From JAXHTH01 sp034211115 (lineage in GTDB: Bacteria; Planctomycetota; Phycisphaerae; Phycisphaerales; SM1A02): DNA of 36,826 nucleotides. Position 1 is the first letter of the stretch. Every line of letters begins with the position of its first letter. The stretch lies in contig JAXHTH010000075.1 in the NCBI GenBank assembly GCA_034211115.1, forward strand, positions 1 through 36,826, given 5' to 3'. Below the pieces are notes generated by a model. It saw only the letters and a program-made list of their open reading frames with translations. It was not told the origin of the DNA and made no database searches. The position numbers and the translations under genes are program-made. Shown one piece after another: positions 1 through 7,688 of this stretch.

Positions 1-85
1 CAGGGAATCTGATATGGCGGCCCCGCAGGGATTGTTATGCTTGACGATAATGGCACAGGGGGTATCGGTAAAATAGCGCAGGATG

Positions 86-1051
86 CTACGACGGCGCGTT
101 CTGCGCCTCGGCCCGGTCCCGCCGATCGGCCCGCCAGCGCTTGCGATACCAGAGCAGGGCGACCGCCCCGAGGGGGATGAAGATCAGCGCCTCGCCCGCC
201 GACTCCACCAGGGCGAGCTGCTGCATGTTGGCCTCGACATCCGCGGCGAGCATGCTCAGCCGCTGGGCGGTGATGGCCACGCAGAACTCGCGGAAGCCCA
301 GCCGGCCGAACGGGATCAGGCTCGCCGCCAACGCCACGAGGGCGAGGATGATCACGTGCGTCGCCGGCAGGCTGATGCCCAGGATCGTCATCGCGATGGC
401 CATCCGGCCGCTGTAGGCGGCCAGGTCCGCCAGCCGCAGGCCGATGGCGCCCCAGATCGCGCCGGGGTGGGCGATGATGCGATCCACGCCCTGACCGTAC
501 TTCGCCAGAAGACGGTTGCCCACGACGACCCGGGTGAGCACGCCTCCCAGCGCCATCTGCCCCAGGACAAGCGCAACCCAGATCCAGTCGAGCCGATCGC
601 GGGCGAGCGTGGCCAGCAGGCAGGAGCCGATCCCCAGGCAGAGGATGTAGCCGATGAAGGTGAACCACCCGCCGATCTGCAGCAGGTTCAGGCGATCGAC
701 CCGCAGGTGATAGACCACTCGGGCGATCGCCCCCAGCCGGACGGGCGCGTAGTTGAGGAGGTTGCCGACGAAGTTCAGCCATTGAAGATCCCAGAAGCCC
801 AGCCGCTTGAGGGGGCGGATGGTGACCCAGAACATGGCGCCGTTGATCAGGGCGCTGAGCAGGGAGCAGGCGAGCATTGCCGCGACGAGGCCGGCGTCGG
901 CGTGGGCCAGCCGTTCCCAGCCGCCTTTCTCGATCGCCCCCGCGATGCACCAGGCCAGCAGGGCCAGGCCGATGACGAAGCCGACGAGTTCGACGGCGAT
1001 CTTCGTCGGCGTCAGCAGGCCGCTCTCCCTGGCGGGCGACTCACTCATCAC
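86..1051 (-). CDS. UPF0104/LPG-synthase-TM-like integral membrane protein
   Basis: A 321-residue polytopic inner-membrane protein. Hydrophobic segments run through most of its length, the first at about residues 16-38 and the last near 285-303, followed by a basic tail. Length and pattern fit the UPF0104 family, which shares the transmembrane domain of lysylphosphatidylglycerol synthase and is often paired with glycosyltransferases. The start is GTG at 1051 or the adjacent ATG at 1048, and it overlaps the end of the upstream glycosyltransferase by 11 bases, so the two are almost certainly translated from one message. I infer a lipid-linked or flippase-like envelope role from the family and the partner. 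The actual substrate cannot be read from the sequence. Confidence 0.75.
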   Translation of the reverse strand: MMSESPARESGLLTPTKIAVELVGFVIGLALLAWCIAGAIEKGGWERLAHADAGLVAAMLACSLLSALINGAMFWVTIRPLKRLGFWDLQWLNFVGNLLNYAPVRLGAIARVVYHLRVDRLNLLQIGGWFTFIGYILCLGIGSCLLATLARDRLDWIWVALVLGQMALGGVLTRVVVGNRLLAKYGQGVDRIIAHPGAIWGAIGLRLADLAAYSGRMAIAMTILGISLPATHVIILALVALAASLIPFGRLGFREFCVAITAQRLSMLAADVEANMQQLALVESAGEALIFIPLGAVALLWYRKRWRADRRDRAEAQNAPS

Positions 1052-1835
1052 CCGGCCCTCGCGTGCGCGGTGCCGCGCGGTCGGGCCGGACGCGGCCGCG
1101 CAGCCGCTCCCGGGCGATGACGAAGACGGCCCGCACGGCGTCGCGCAGGCCGATCTTCTTGCCCGCCCCGCGTCCCCGGGGCGCGTAGCTGATCGGGACT
1201 TCGACGACCGGCTCGCCCAGCCGGGCCAGCGAGGCCACCAGTTGCGGTTCGATCCCGAACCGCACCTCGCTCAGCATGGGACGCACCTGGCGGAGCACGC
1301 CGAGCGTCAGCAGCTTGTAACAGCATTCCATGTCGCTCACGCGGTACCCGGTCATCAGGTTGCTCAACCGGGTCAGTACGCCGTTGCCCCAGGCATGGAT
1401 CGCGCGGAAGAGCCCGCTCCGCTCGCGATGGTCGCCCCAGCGGGTGCCGATGACGACCCGCGACCGGCCGGCCATGATCGGCTTCATCAGCTTCGAGAAG
1501 TCATCGGGATCGTACTCCAGGTCCGCGTCCTGGATGATCACGAGATCCGGGTCGTCGGCCCCGGACTCGAGGATCGCATCGAAGGCGGTCTGAAGGGCCG
1601 CCCCCTTGCCGCGATTCACGTCATGGCGGCGGAGGGAGACGGCGTGTCCTTCATCCTGGAAGCGGCGGGCGAGCGCCTCGGCGGCCCGGTAGGCATCCTC
1701 ACGCGAGTGATCGTCCACGAGATACAGATCGCGCGTCCACCCCGCGGGCAGTGGGGCCGCAAGCACGCGACGCAGGCACGGTTCGAGCGTCTCAAGCTCG
1801 TTGTAGATGGGGACGGCGACGTGCAGGACCGGCAT
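1041..1835 (-). CDS. Family 2 glycosyltransferase (dolichol-phosphate mannosyltransferase-like)
   Basis: A 264-residue GT-A fold glycosyltransferase. The N-terminus reads VAVPIYNELETL, followed by a DDHS nucleotide-binding motif near residue 41. NRGKGAALQTAF precedes the metal-binding motif in QDADLEYDPDD near residues 102-112. These are the usual landmarks of DPM1-like GT2 enzymes, which move a sugar from a nucleotide donor to a polyprenyl phosphate or similar acceptor on the cytoplasmic face of the membrane. There is no C-terminal transmembrane region, and the overlapping downstream membrane protein may supply the membrane anchor. The ATG at 1835 has no convincing Shine-Dalgarno site. Donor and acceptor are unknown. 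Confidence 0.88.
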   Translation of the reverse strand: MPVLHVAVPIYNELETLEPCLRRVLAAPLPAGWTRDLYLVDDHSREDAYRAAEALARRFQDEGHAVSLRRHDVNRGKGAALQTAFDAILESGADDPDLVIIQDADLEYDPDDFSKLMKPIMAGRSRVVIGTRWGDHRERSGLFRAIHAWGNGVLTRLSNLMTGYRVSDMECCYKLLTLGVLRQVRPMLSEVRFGIEPQLVASLARLGEPVVEVPISYAPRGRGAGKKIGLRDAVRAVFVIARERLRGRVRPDRAAPRTRGPGDE

Positions 1836-2153
1836 GGGCAGGGCAGATGATACCGCATCGTTCCGCCCCCGGAAGATGGATCAGACCGGCCCCTCCATCC
1901 TCGATCCGCTCCGAAATCGGACCAGGTCCATTTTCACGGACCGGCCCGTTTTCACGGACGAAATTGGACCGGGTCCGATTTCGGCGCGGGTCCGATTTCG
2001 GCGGGCCGCCGGGACAGCGCGCCCGCGCCGCTCGCGTCGGCGGCGTTCCGTCCCATTCGTGCCTGGCACCGCCCGTTCGTACCGGGCACCGCTTCGCGGA
2101 TACCGATTCTCTGCGGTGGTCGCTGCTGTTGGCTGTGCGTCGACGCGCGCCGA
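1836..2153. repeat. Gene-free spacer with palindromic and tandem short repeats
   Basis: No credible gene lies here. Two near-perfect palindromes built on ggaccNggtcc flanked by gaaat/atttc lie at about 1913-1935 and 1960-1982. A decamer ttttcacgga is repeated at 1931-1940 and 1949-1958. A 17-base unit gggtccgatttcggcg(c/g) is tandem at 1971-1987 and 1988-2004. A 20-base unit with core ttcgt(g/a)cc(t/g)ggcacc is tandem at 2052-2071 and 2072-2091. The spacer separates the floA 3' end from the glycosyltransferase start. The repeats look like a decayed repeat array rather than a promoter or terminator. Confidence 0.8.
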
Positions 2154-3185
2154 TCAGGTGTGCGATTCGCCCTCCTCGCCGCCGGCGATGGACTGCCGCA
2201 TCGAGGTGTCGGCGACGACGTTCTTCATGCGGTAGTAATCCATGATGCCCATGTTCCCGGCGCGGAAGGCCTCGGCCATGGCCTTGGGCACCTCCGCCTC
2301 GGCGAGGACGACGAGGGCCCGGTTCTTCTGCACCTCGGCCTTGTACTCCGCTTCCTGTGCGACGGCGAGGGCGCGGCGCTTCTCCGCCTCGGCCTGGAAG
2401 CGCTTCTTGTCCGCCTCGGCCTGGTCGGTCTGGAGGCCCGCCCCGATGTTCTCGCCCACGTCCACGTCGGCGATGTCGATCGAGAGAATCTCGAAGGCGG
2501 TGCCCGAGTCCAGACCCTTGGACAGGACGGCCTTGGAGATCTTGTCCGGGTTCTCCAGCACGTCCTTGTGGCTCGCCGACGAGCCGATCGCGGAAACGAT
2601 GCCCTCACCCACGCGGGCGATGATCGTCTCCTCGGTGGCTCCGCCCACCAGCCGGGCGATGTTGGTGCGGACCGTCACGCGGGCCCGGGCCTTGAGCTGG
2701 ATGCCATCGCGGGCCACCGCGTCCACGGTGGATTTCGTCGCCGTCTCATGCGGGCAGTCGATCACCTTCGGATCGACGGAGGTCTTGACGGCTTCGAGGA
2801 TGTCGCGCCCCGCGAGGTCGATCGCCGTCGACCGTTCCCAGGGCAGATCGATGCGGGCCTTGTCGGCGGCGATCATCGACCGGACGACGTTCGTGACGCG
2901 CCCGCCGGCCAGGTAGTGCGACTCCAGCGCGTCGGTGGGGATATCCAGGCCCGCCTTCTTCGCGCTGATGCGGTTGAAGACGATCGTCTTCGGATCGACC
3001 TTGCGGAACCGCATCATGATCAGGTCGATGAGCCGCACCCGCGCCCCGGACACCAGCGCCTGAAGCCACAGGCTCAGGTACTGCCCGATGACGAAGAGGA
3101 TGATGATGACGATGACGCCCGCGGCGATCACCAGCCCGAGGATGAGTTCGTTGATCGCGAGCGTGAGGGGAATGAGGCCGGTCAT
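2154..3185 (-). CDS. floA: Flotillin-like protein FloA
   Basis: A 343-residue SPFH-family membrane scaffold protein of the FloA (formerly UPF0365) group. The N-terminus is a hydrophobic re-entrant segment at about residues 5-38. Recognisable family blocks follow: MMRFRKVDP, FNRISAKKAGLDIPTDALE, and an SPFH core carrying VTVRTNIARLVGG and ETIIARVGEGIV. The C-terminal third is an alanine/glutamate-rich coiled coil (QTDQAEADKKRFQAEAEKR). FloA assembles in membrane microdomains and affects membrane fluidity and protein complex assembly. The two NfeD-type genes lie just upstream on the same strand, the classical flotillin partner arrangement. A GAGG element sits about 8 bases before the ATG. Confidence 0.95.
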   Translation of the reverse strand: MTGLIPLTLAINELILGLVIAAGVIVIIILFVIGQYLSLWLQALVSGARVRLIDLIMMRFRKVDPKTIVFNRISAKKAGLDIPTDALESHYLAGGRVTNVVRSMIAADKARIDLPWERSTAIDLAGRDILEAVKTSVDPKVIDCPHETATKSTVDAVARDGIQLKARARVTVRTNIARLVGGATEETIIARVGEGIVSAIGSSASHKDVLENPDKISKAVLSKGLDSGTAFEILSIDIADVDVGENIGAGLQTDQAEADKKRFQAEAEKRRALAVAQEAEYKAEVQKNRALVVLAEAEVPKAMAEAFRAGNMGIMDYYRMKNVVADTSMRQSIAGGEEGESHT

Positions 3186-3302
3186 GCTGAGATCCTCGTG
3201 GCTTGGGGAAAGGTCGCCGTACCCGGACAGCCGGGCGGCCCCGGCGCGGGATAGCTTATCACATCCACATCGAGGGCAAATGTCCAGTCGCCGGCCGGGG
3301 CG

Positions 3303-3875
3303 TCACCGTGGCCGAACCTTGATCTGGTTGTCGTAGACGTCGGTGACCAGCACCGGGGTGTTCGCCTCGATCACCCCCGATTCGGCCATGCCGTCCACCC
3401 GCTGGTTGCCGATGCGGATGGTCCCGACGGGTCGGAGGGCGGTCTCGGTGACGCCCTCGGCCCCGATGAGGGCCCGCAGCTCGGCCAGCCGCTGGCGGCG
3501 TTCCTTCTCCGATTCGGCGGCCGCCTCCTCCCCGTCCGCCTCACTGCGGGTCGGCCCGCCCAGGATCATGATCTTCGCGATGGGGGAGTTGATCCAGAGC
3601 TTGAAGACGAAGACCAGGGCGATCGGGCCCAGGACGAGGTAAGCCAGCAGCACGCCAAGGCCCCAGGTCGTGTCGTACTGGAAGAACGCGACGACCGAGG
3701 CAATCGCGGCACACCCGCACAGCAGACCGATCAGACCCCCGGAAGGGATGAGCAGTTCGAGAAACAGCAGCACGACCGCGACGCCGAACAGGACGCACCC
3801 CCAGATGAAATAGGTCGCGTCGGGGGCGTCGGGGGCGTCGGCCGCCGCCTGCTGAGCCAGCGTCAGGAGCGTCAT
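3303..3875 (-). CDS. Short NfeD-like membrane protein with OB-fold tail
   Basis: A 190-residue protein with an N-terminal membrane region (about residues 22-95, three or four helices) and a charged linker rich in Glu and Ala. It ends in a soluble domain containing GRVGTI-like blocks (LRPVGTIRIGNQRVDGMAE and ANTPVLVTDVYDNQIKVRPR), typical of the NfeD C-terminal OB fold. It has no protease domain and so corresponds to the short NfeD form. Its ATG overlaps the stop of the long nfeD gene by four bases (ATGA), implying translational coupling, and floA follows 117 bases later. I infer that the three products form one flotillin-NfeD membrane complex. Confidence 0.88.
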   Translation of the reverse strand: MTLLTLAQQAAADAPDAPDATYFIWGCVLFGVAVVLLFLELLIPSGGLIGLLCGCAAIASVVAFFQYDTTWGLGVLLAYLVLGPIALVFVFKLWINSPIAKIMILGGPTRSEADGEEAAAESEKERRQRLAELRALIGAEGVTETALRPVGTIRIGNQRVDGMAESGVIEANTPVLVTDVYDNQIKVRPR

Positions 3876-5653
3876 GAGTCGGCTTCCTCAACTTCGATCA
3901 CGTACCGGCCCACCGAGATCACGCGGATGGACGATCCCTTCTCGATATACATTCCCGGCGACTGGACGTCCACCATGCGGCCCTCGAAGCTGCCGCGGCC
4001 GGCGGGGCGGAGATCGGTTTCCGCCGTGCCGAGATCCCCGACCTGCAGGGCCCGCTGGGGTTCGGCCATCGCCTCCAGGAGCCCCACGCTTCCCTCTCCC
4101 GTTCGGCCGCGGCCGGCGACCTCGGCCCGGAGGATGAGCCGGTTGAGCAGGGGGAAGGAGTTGAGCTGGCGTGAGATGAACCAGATGCCCACGCCGGCGG
4201 CGAAGAGGGCCGCCAGCGTCGAGACGATGCCCGTGAACAGCTCGTCCTTGCCCTGGGCCGTCGTCACGTCCCCGCTGACGAACGTCCCCACCAGCCCCAC
4301 GAGCAGGCAGATCGCCCCGGCCACGCCAGCCACGCCGAACCCCGGGATGATGAAGAACTCCGCCGCCACCAGGATCAGTCCGATGGCGATAAGCATGATG
4401 TCCCACCACTGGGCCATCCCCGCCAGATACGGCGCGCCGATCAGGACCAGCAGGGCCACGCCCGAGGCGGCGCCGAACACCCCGAACCCCGGCGCCGCCA
4501 GCTCGATGAAACCCGCCACCAGGAAGATCAGGATCAGCACGATCCGCACCGGCCAGCTCACGAGCACCCGCACGAGCGATTCGGACCACATCTGGTCGTA
4601 GCGCGTGATCGTGGTGGCGGCGAAGAACGCCTTGAGTTGCGGCTCGTCGGCGATGGTGGTGACGGCCAGACCGTAGTACAACGCCTCCGCGGGCTTCACC
4701 GTCAGGAGCCGATCGTTGCTGATGACCTGCGTGAGCAGGCGCCACTCGCCGCGCTGCTCCTCCGTGAGCCGATCACGCGCGGGGGGCAACTGCTGCTGGA
4801 ACTCGATCTGCTGGCGGATCTGCTCCTTGCTGAGCGTCGCCCCCTGTCCGGGATCGGGCTGGGGGACGGTGGTGCTGAACCAGGGCTTGACGCCCGCGGC
4901 GGGCTTGGCCGGCGTCACCGGGGTGATCTGCTGCGGCGGCGCCTCGCCGAAGACCGTCTCATACTCGCCGCGATCGACGACCACCCGCTGGCCGGTCTGG
5001 ACGTTCTCGATCAGCCACAGCTCGACCCCCACGCTGACGAAGGCCTGGACGAGGTTCTCGTCGTAGTGATTGCGCCGCGCGGAGTCGATGACCTCGGCGA
5101 GGATGGGCGCCTCGACCTTGGCCCGCTCGGCCGGCTGCATCTGTTGCAGTCCCACCAGCGGCAGGCCGTAGATTGGCGCCGCGTCGCCGAAGGTGGCGTT
5201 GGGGGAGACCACGATCTCCCGGCAGGCGAGCGCGATGATGGTGCCCGCGGAGTAGGCCTGCGGATGAATCCACGCCACCGTGTTGGGCGGGGCGACGGAG
5301 GGATCCTTGAGCATGCTGCAGATGTCGAGGGTGGCGAGCATGTCCCCGCCGGGCGTGTCGATGTCCAGGACGATCGCATCGACCTCATCCGCCCGGGCCT
5401 GGGCGAAGCGGCGCTCCAGGGACCGTTCGGTCACGCCGTCCACGATCCCCTTCAGAGAGAGGATGGCGATCTTCTCCGCCTGGCGATAGGCGGGGACGGC
5501 GACCGGTCGGGCGGCGTCGGCATCATCGGCCCCGGACGCGTTCGGCGCCTCGTCGGCGGCGAGGGCCAGGCTCAGGATGAGCAGCCCGCCGGAGAGCACC
5601 AGCGCGACCATCGAGAAAGGAGACCCGGATTGGCGGCACGGAGACGGCTTCAT
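3872..5653 (-). CDS. nfeD: NfeD-type membrane serine protease (ClpP-like domain plus NfeD)
   Basis: A long-form NfeD of about 593 residues. A signal or anchor segment lies at about residues 13-33. A ClpP/crotonase-fold protease domain follows, with GIVDGVTERSLERR, DIDTPGGDMLAT and the nucleophile block YSAGTIIALACREIV, in which the Ser of SAG is the expected catalytic residue. A Pro/Gln-rich insertion comes next, then a four- to five-helix membrane bundle and a C-terminal OB-fold domain ending at the stop. It is the membrane-bound protease of the flotillin-NfeD system, with physiological substrates largely unknown. ATG at 5653 is preferred over TTG at 5656. Neither has a Shine-Dalgarno site, and a TATACT-like box at 5661-5666 suggests a leaderless message. 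Confidence 0.92.
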   Translation of the reverse strand: MKPSPCRQSGSPFSMVALVLSGGLLILSLALAADEAPNASGADDADAARPVAVPAYRQAEKIAILSLKGIVDGVTERSLERRFAQARADEVDAIVLDIDTPGGDMLATLDICSMLKDPSVAPPNTVAWIHPQAYSAGTIIALACREIVVSPNATFGDAAPIYGLPLVGLQQMQPAERAKVEAPILAEVIDSARRNHYDENLVQAFVSVGVELWLIENVQTGQRVVVDRGEYETVFGEAPPQQITPVTPAKPAAGVKPWFSTTVPQPDPGQGATLSKEQIRQQIEFQQQLPPARDRLTEEQRGEWRLLTQVISNDRLLTVKPAEALYYGLAVTTIADEPQLKAFFAATTITRYDQMWSESLVRVLVSWPVRIVLILIFLVAGFIELAAPGFGVFGAASGVALLVLIGAPYLAGMAQWWDIMLIAIGLILVAAEFFIIPGFGVAGVAGAICLLVGLVGTFVSGDVTTAQGKDELFTGIVSTLAALFAAGVGIWFISRQLNSFPLLNRLILRAEVAGRGRTGEGSVGLLEAMAEPQRALQVGDLGTAETDLRPAGRGSFEGRMVDVQSPGMYIEKGSSIRVISVGRYVIEVEEADS

Positions 5654-5660
5654 CAACGGA

Positions 5661-5666
5661 AGTATA
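5661..5666 (-). promoter_or_regulatory. Possible -10 box for a leaderless nfeD transcript
   Basis: On the minus strand TATACT lies 7 bases before the nfeD ATG, so transcription would begin at or near the start codon. There is no clear -35 hexamer upstream and no ribosome binding site before the gene. Both facts are compatible with a leaderless mRNA but do not prove it. Confidence 0.3.
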
Positions 5667-5758
5667 AAGCCCCAAACGCCCGGAAGCGCCGAAGAAGGCG
5701 GTCAGGCCCGCCCGCCGGACGCCGGGAAGCAACCGGGAGAGGGCACGACCCCAAACGT

Positions 5759-5792
5759 ACATGGCCGGCCGCAGGCGTGCGGCCGGCCATGT
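5759..5792 (-). terminator. Perfect 15-bp hairpin after the first prepilin gene
   Basis: Arms 5759-5773 and 5778-5792 are perfectly complementary (15 bp, GC-rich) around a four-base ggcg loop. The hairpin begins 41 bases after the stop of the minus-strand prepilin gene. No T-run follows on the minus strand, so it may act as an RNA 3'-end stabiliser or pause rather than a textbook intrinsic terminator. Confidence 0.6.
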
Positions 5793-5833
5793 CGATGGTC
5801 CGATTCCGGTCCTGATGCGGACGAGCCCGGCGA

Positions 5834-6694
5834 TTACGGGGCGAAGTCGTCCCAGGAGAAGGTGAGCTGGGGGTTGTCCGGGGGACCGAAGATGGTCGAG
5901 ATCAGCCCCAGATAGATGTCGTATCCGTCCCCCTCGTTGGTGCCGGTGTCGAAGTTGAACAGGTTGTCCGGCTTGGAGACGCCGGCATCCTGGTACTCGA
6001 CACCCTCGGGGTAGAAGGTGTTGTGAACGGCAACGTGGTTGTCCTGATAGCAGACGTTGCCGACCCACTGCTTGCGACCGCCGTGGATCTCGTAGGTGAT
6101 CGATTCGTCGAGGATCTCACCGTAGCGGACGCCGCGGTTGCTGGCGATGGCGTACTTGGAGTCGTAGGTCTCGCGCCACTGGTCGGTCTTGCGCTGTCCC
6201 GCGAGGGGCAGCGACGCGTAGGAGACGTTGCAGCCGGCCCAGAGATCGGCCTTGAACATGGGATCCCAGTAGGTGTCCACGTCGGGGGTGACGTCGTAGG
6301 CCTCCCAGTTGTAGTTGTCCATCACCATCACGTTGGCGTTGGGCTCGGTGGGGCCGACGCAGATCTCGGGGCTGTAGTAGTTCTGCATGATGCAGCAGGA
6401 ATGGACGGCGCCGGTGGTGTTGAGGTTGGTGTTCTCCTCGCCGCGGCCGGGGACCTCGCCGAGATCGGGATCCGGCAGGCGGTCGATGAGGCCGGGGGTG
6501 GGGAAGATGCCGTCGAACTCGCGGGAGAAGATGATCCACGCCTCGTGGATCTGCTTGATCTGCGCGCCGTCCTTGAGCAGCTTGGCCTGGGCGCGCGCCT
6601 TGGCCAGCGCCGGGAGGAGCAGGCCGATGAGCAGCGCGATGATCGCCATGACCACCAGCAGCTCGATCAGGGTGAAGCCTCGTTTGGAATGCAT
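5834..6694 (-). CDS. Prepilin-type N-terminal cleavage/methylation protein (copy 1)
   Basis: A 286-residue secreted pseudopilin-like protein. The N-terminus MHSKRGFTLIELLVVMAII is a type IV prepilin leader: the peptidase would cut after the Gly and methylate the Phe, and the conserved Glu is at +5. A long amphipathic helix (ALAKARAQAKLLKDGAQIKQIHEAW) is followed by a globular domain with PTPGLIDR, GPTE, TYWDPMFKA and WVGNVCYQDNH. The same blocks occur in the neighbouring gene, so the two are tandem paralogues. AGGAG lies 10 bases upstream of the ATG. The large globular domain is typical of planctomycete prepilin-type proteins whose function is mostly unknown. I infer an extracytoplasmic pseudopilus or surface role. 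Confidence 0.88.
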   Translation of the reverse strand: MHSKRGFTLIELLVVMAIIALLIGLLLPALAKARAQAKLLKDGAQIKQIHEAWIIFSREFDGIFPTPGLIDRLPDPDLGEVPGRGEENTNLNTTGAVHSCCIMQNYYSPEICVGPTEPNANVMVMDNYNWEAYDVTPDVDTYWDPMFKADLWAGCNVSYASLPLAGQRKTDQWRETYDSKYAIASNRGVRYGEILDESITYEIHGGRKQWVGNVCYQDNHVAVHNTFYPEGVEYQDAGVSKPDNLFNFDTGTNEGDGYDIYLGLISTIFGPPDNPQLTFSWDDFAP

Positions 6695-6750
6695 TTTGAC
6701 AGGTCTCCTAAGGCGGTTGACTGGGTGAGTTCCGGACGTGGGCGTGAAAG

Positions 6751-6780
6751 CGGCGCCGGGCGGGGGGCCGCCCGGTGCCG
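6751..6780 (-). terminator. 13-bp GC-rich hairpin after the second prepilin gene
   Basis: Arms 6751-6763 and 6768-6780 pair over 13 positions with a single G-T pair and a four-base loop. The hairpin sits 14 bases past the stop of the minus-strand gene ending at 6795 and about 56 bases upstream of the next gene's start. It probably limits read-through between the paralogues or protects the upstream transcript's 3' end. Confidence 0.55.
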
Positions 6781-6794
6781 TGCATGGATAGGGG

Positions 6795-7688
6795 TTACGG
6801 GACGAGCTGCTCGCTCAGCGGGATCATGCTGTCGTCGCTGACGGAGTAGTACATGAGCAGGAACGCGTCACCGGAGAGGTACGGGTTCGCCTCGTCGTTG
6901 TCGTCGAACTCCGCGGCGAAGATGTTGTCCTTGGTGAGCTGGCCGTCGGGGGTCATCGGCTCGTAGGACACCAGCGACGGATAGAACGTCTCGCTGGCCT
7001 CCGTGTGGTTGTCGCTGTAGGCGATGTTCCCGACCCAGGTCTTCTTCGGCCCGTGCAGCAGAAGCGTGTAGGAGCGGGTCCAGTCCTCGCCCTCCATCGT
7101 GCCGTTCTTCGTCCCGCGAGTGGCGATCATGGGATCGTTCTCCCGCGAGGTGTTGCGCCACTTGACCTTCTTCCGCTGGCCGATGAGGGCCAGGTGGTAA
7201 TAGGACGTATGGCAGGGGCCGGCGGTGAGCTGGGCCTGGAAGTTGTCGTCCCAGTACGTGTCGTTGGGCGGATCGTACATCTCGAAGTTGTAGTCGACGT
7301 ACTCCTCGATGATGGGGTTCACCTCGGTGGGCCCGATCAGGAGGTCCGGGTTGTAGTACTCCTGGGCGATCATGCAGGAGTAGAGGTTCGCCGTCGTGTT
7401 CTGGTTCTGGTTCTCCGGGCCGACGCCGGGCATCTGGTCGTCCACGCCCGGCGGGGCGTAGGGGTTCGCTTCCCGGTTGATCAGGCCGGGGGTGGGCAGC
7501 ACATCGTCGTTGTCGTTGGCGAACACCAGCATCGCCTGGTGAATCTGCTTGATCTGCGACTTGTCCTTCAGCGATCGGGCGTTCCGCTGCGCCTTGGCCA
7601 GCGCGGGGAGGAGCAGCCCGACGAGCAGCGCGATGATCGCAATCACCACGAGCAGCTCGATGAGCGTGAAGCCTCTTGTGCGATTCAT
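6795..7688 (-). CDS. Prepilin-type N-terminal cleavage/methylation protein (copy 2)
   Basis: A 297-residue paralogue of the gene downstream. The leader MNRTRGFTLIELLVVIAII carries the Gly/Phe cleavage site and Glu at +5. The helix KAQRNARSLKDKSQIKQIHQAM and the globular landmarks PTPGLINRE, LLIGPTEVNP, DTYWDDNFQA, WVGNIAYSDNH and ETFYPSLVSYEP align block by block with copy 1. The remainder diverges, so the duplication is not recent. AGGAG is 9 bases upstream of the ATG. Its upstream leader region contains two strong hairpins. It probably lies at the head of a two-gene transcription unit, with a hairpin between the genes to set relative expression. Confidence 0.88.
   Translation of the reverse strand: MNRTRGFTLIELLVVIAIIALLVGLLLPALAKAQRNARSLKDKSQIKQIHQAMLVFANDNDDVLPTPGLINREANPYAPPGVDDQMPGVGPENQNQNTTANLYSCMIAQEYYNPDLLIGPTEVNPIIEEYVDYNFEMYDPPNDTYWDDNFQAQLTAGPCHTSYYHLALIGQRKKVKWRNTSRENDPMIATRGTKNGTMEGEDWTRSYTLLLHGPKKTWVGNIAYSDNHTEASETFYPSLVSYEPMTPDGQLTKDNIFAAEFDDNDEANPYLSGDAFLLMYYSVSDDSMIPLSEQLVP

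Noticed and set aside
41..74. Possible promoter (ttgacg and taaaat) at the left end.
   Set aside because: The spacer is 22 bases, too long for a normal promoter, and no plus-strand gene follows in the window.
83..1120. A plus-strand open frame of 345 codons opposite the UPF0104 gene.
   Set aside because: Its product is Arg/Gln/Asp-rich low complexity, while the minus strand encodes a clear membrane protein in a coupled operon.
1836..2153. Repeats considered as a CRISPR array.
   Set aside because: Units differ in sequence and length, there are no unique spacers of even size and no cas genes nearby.
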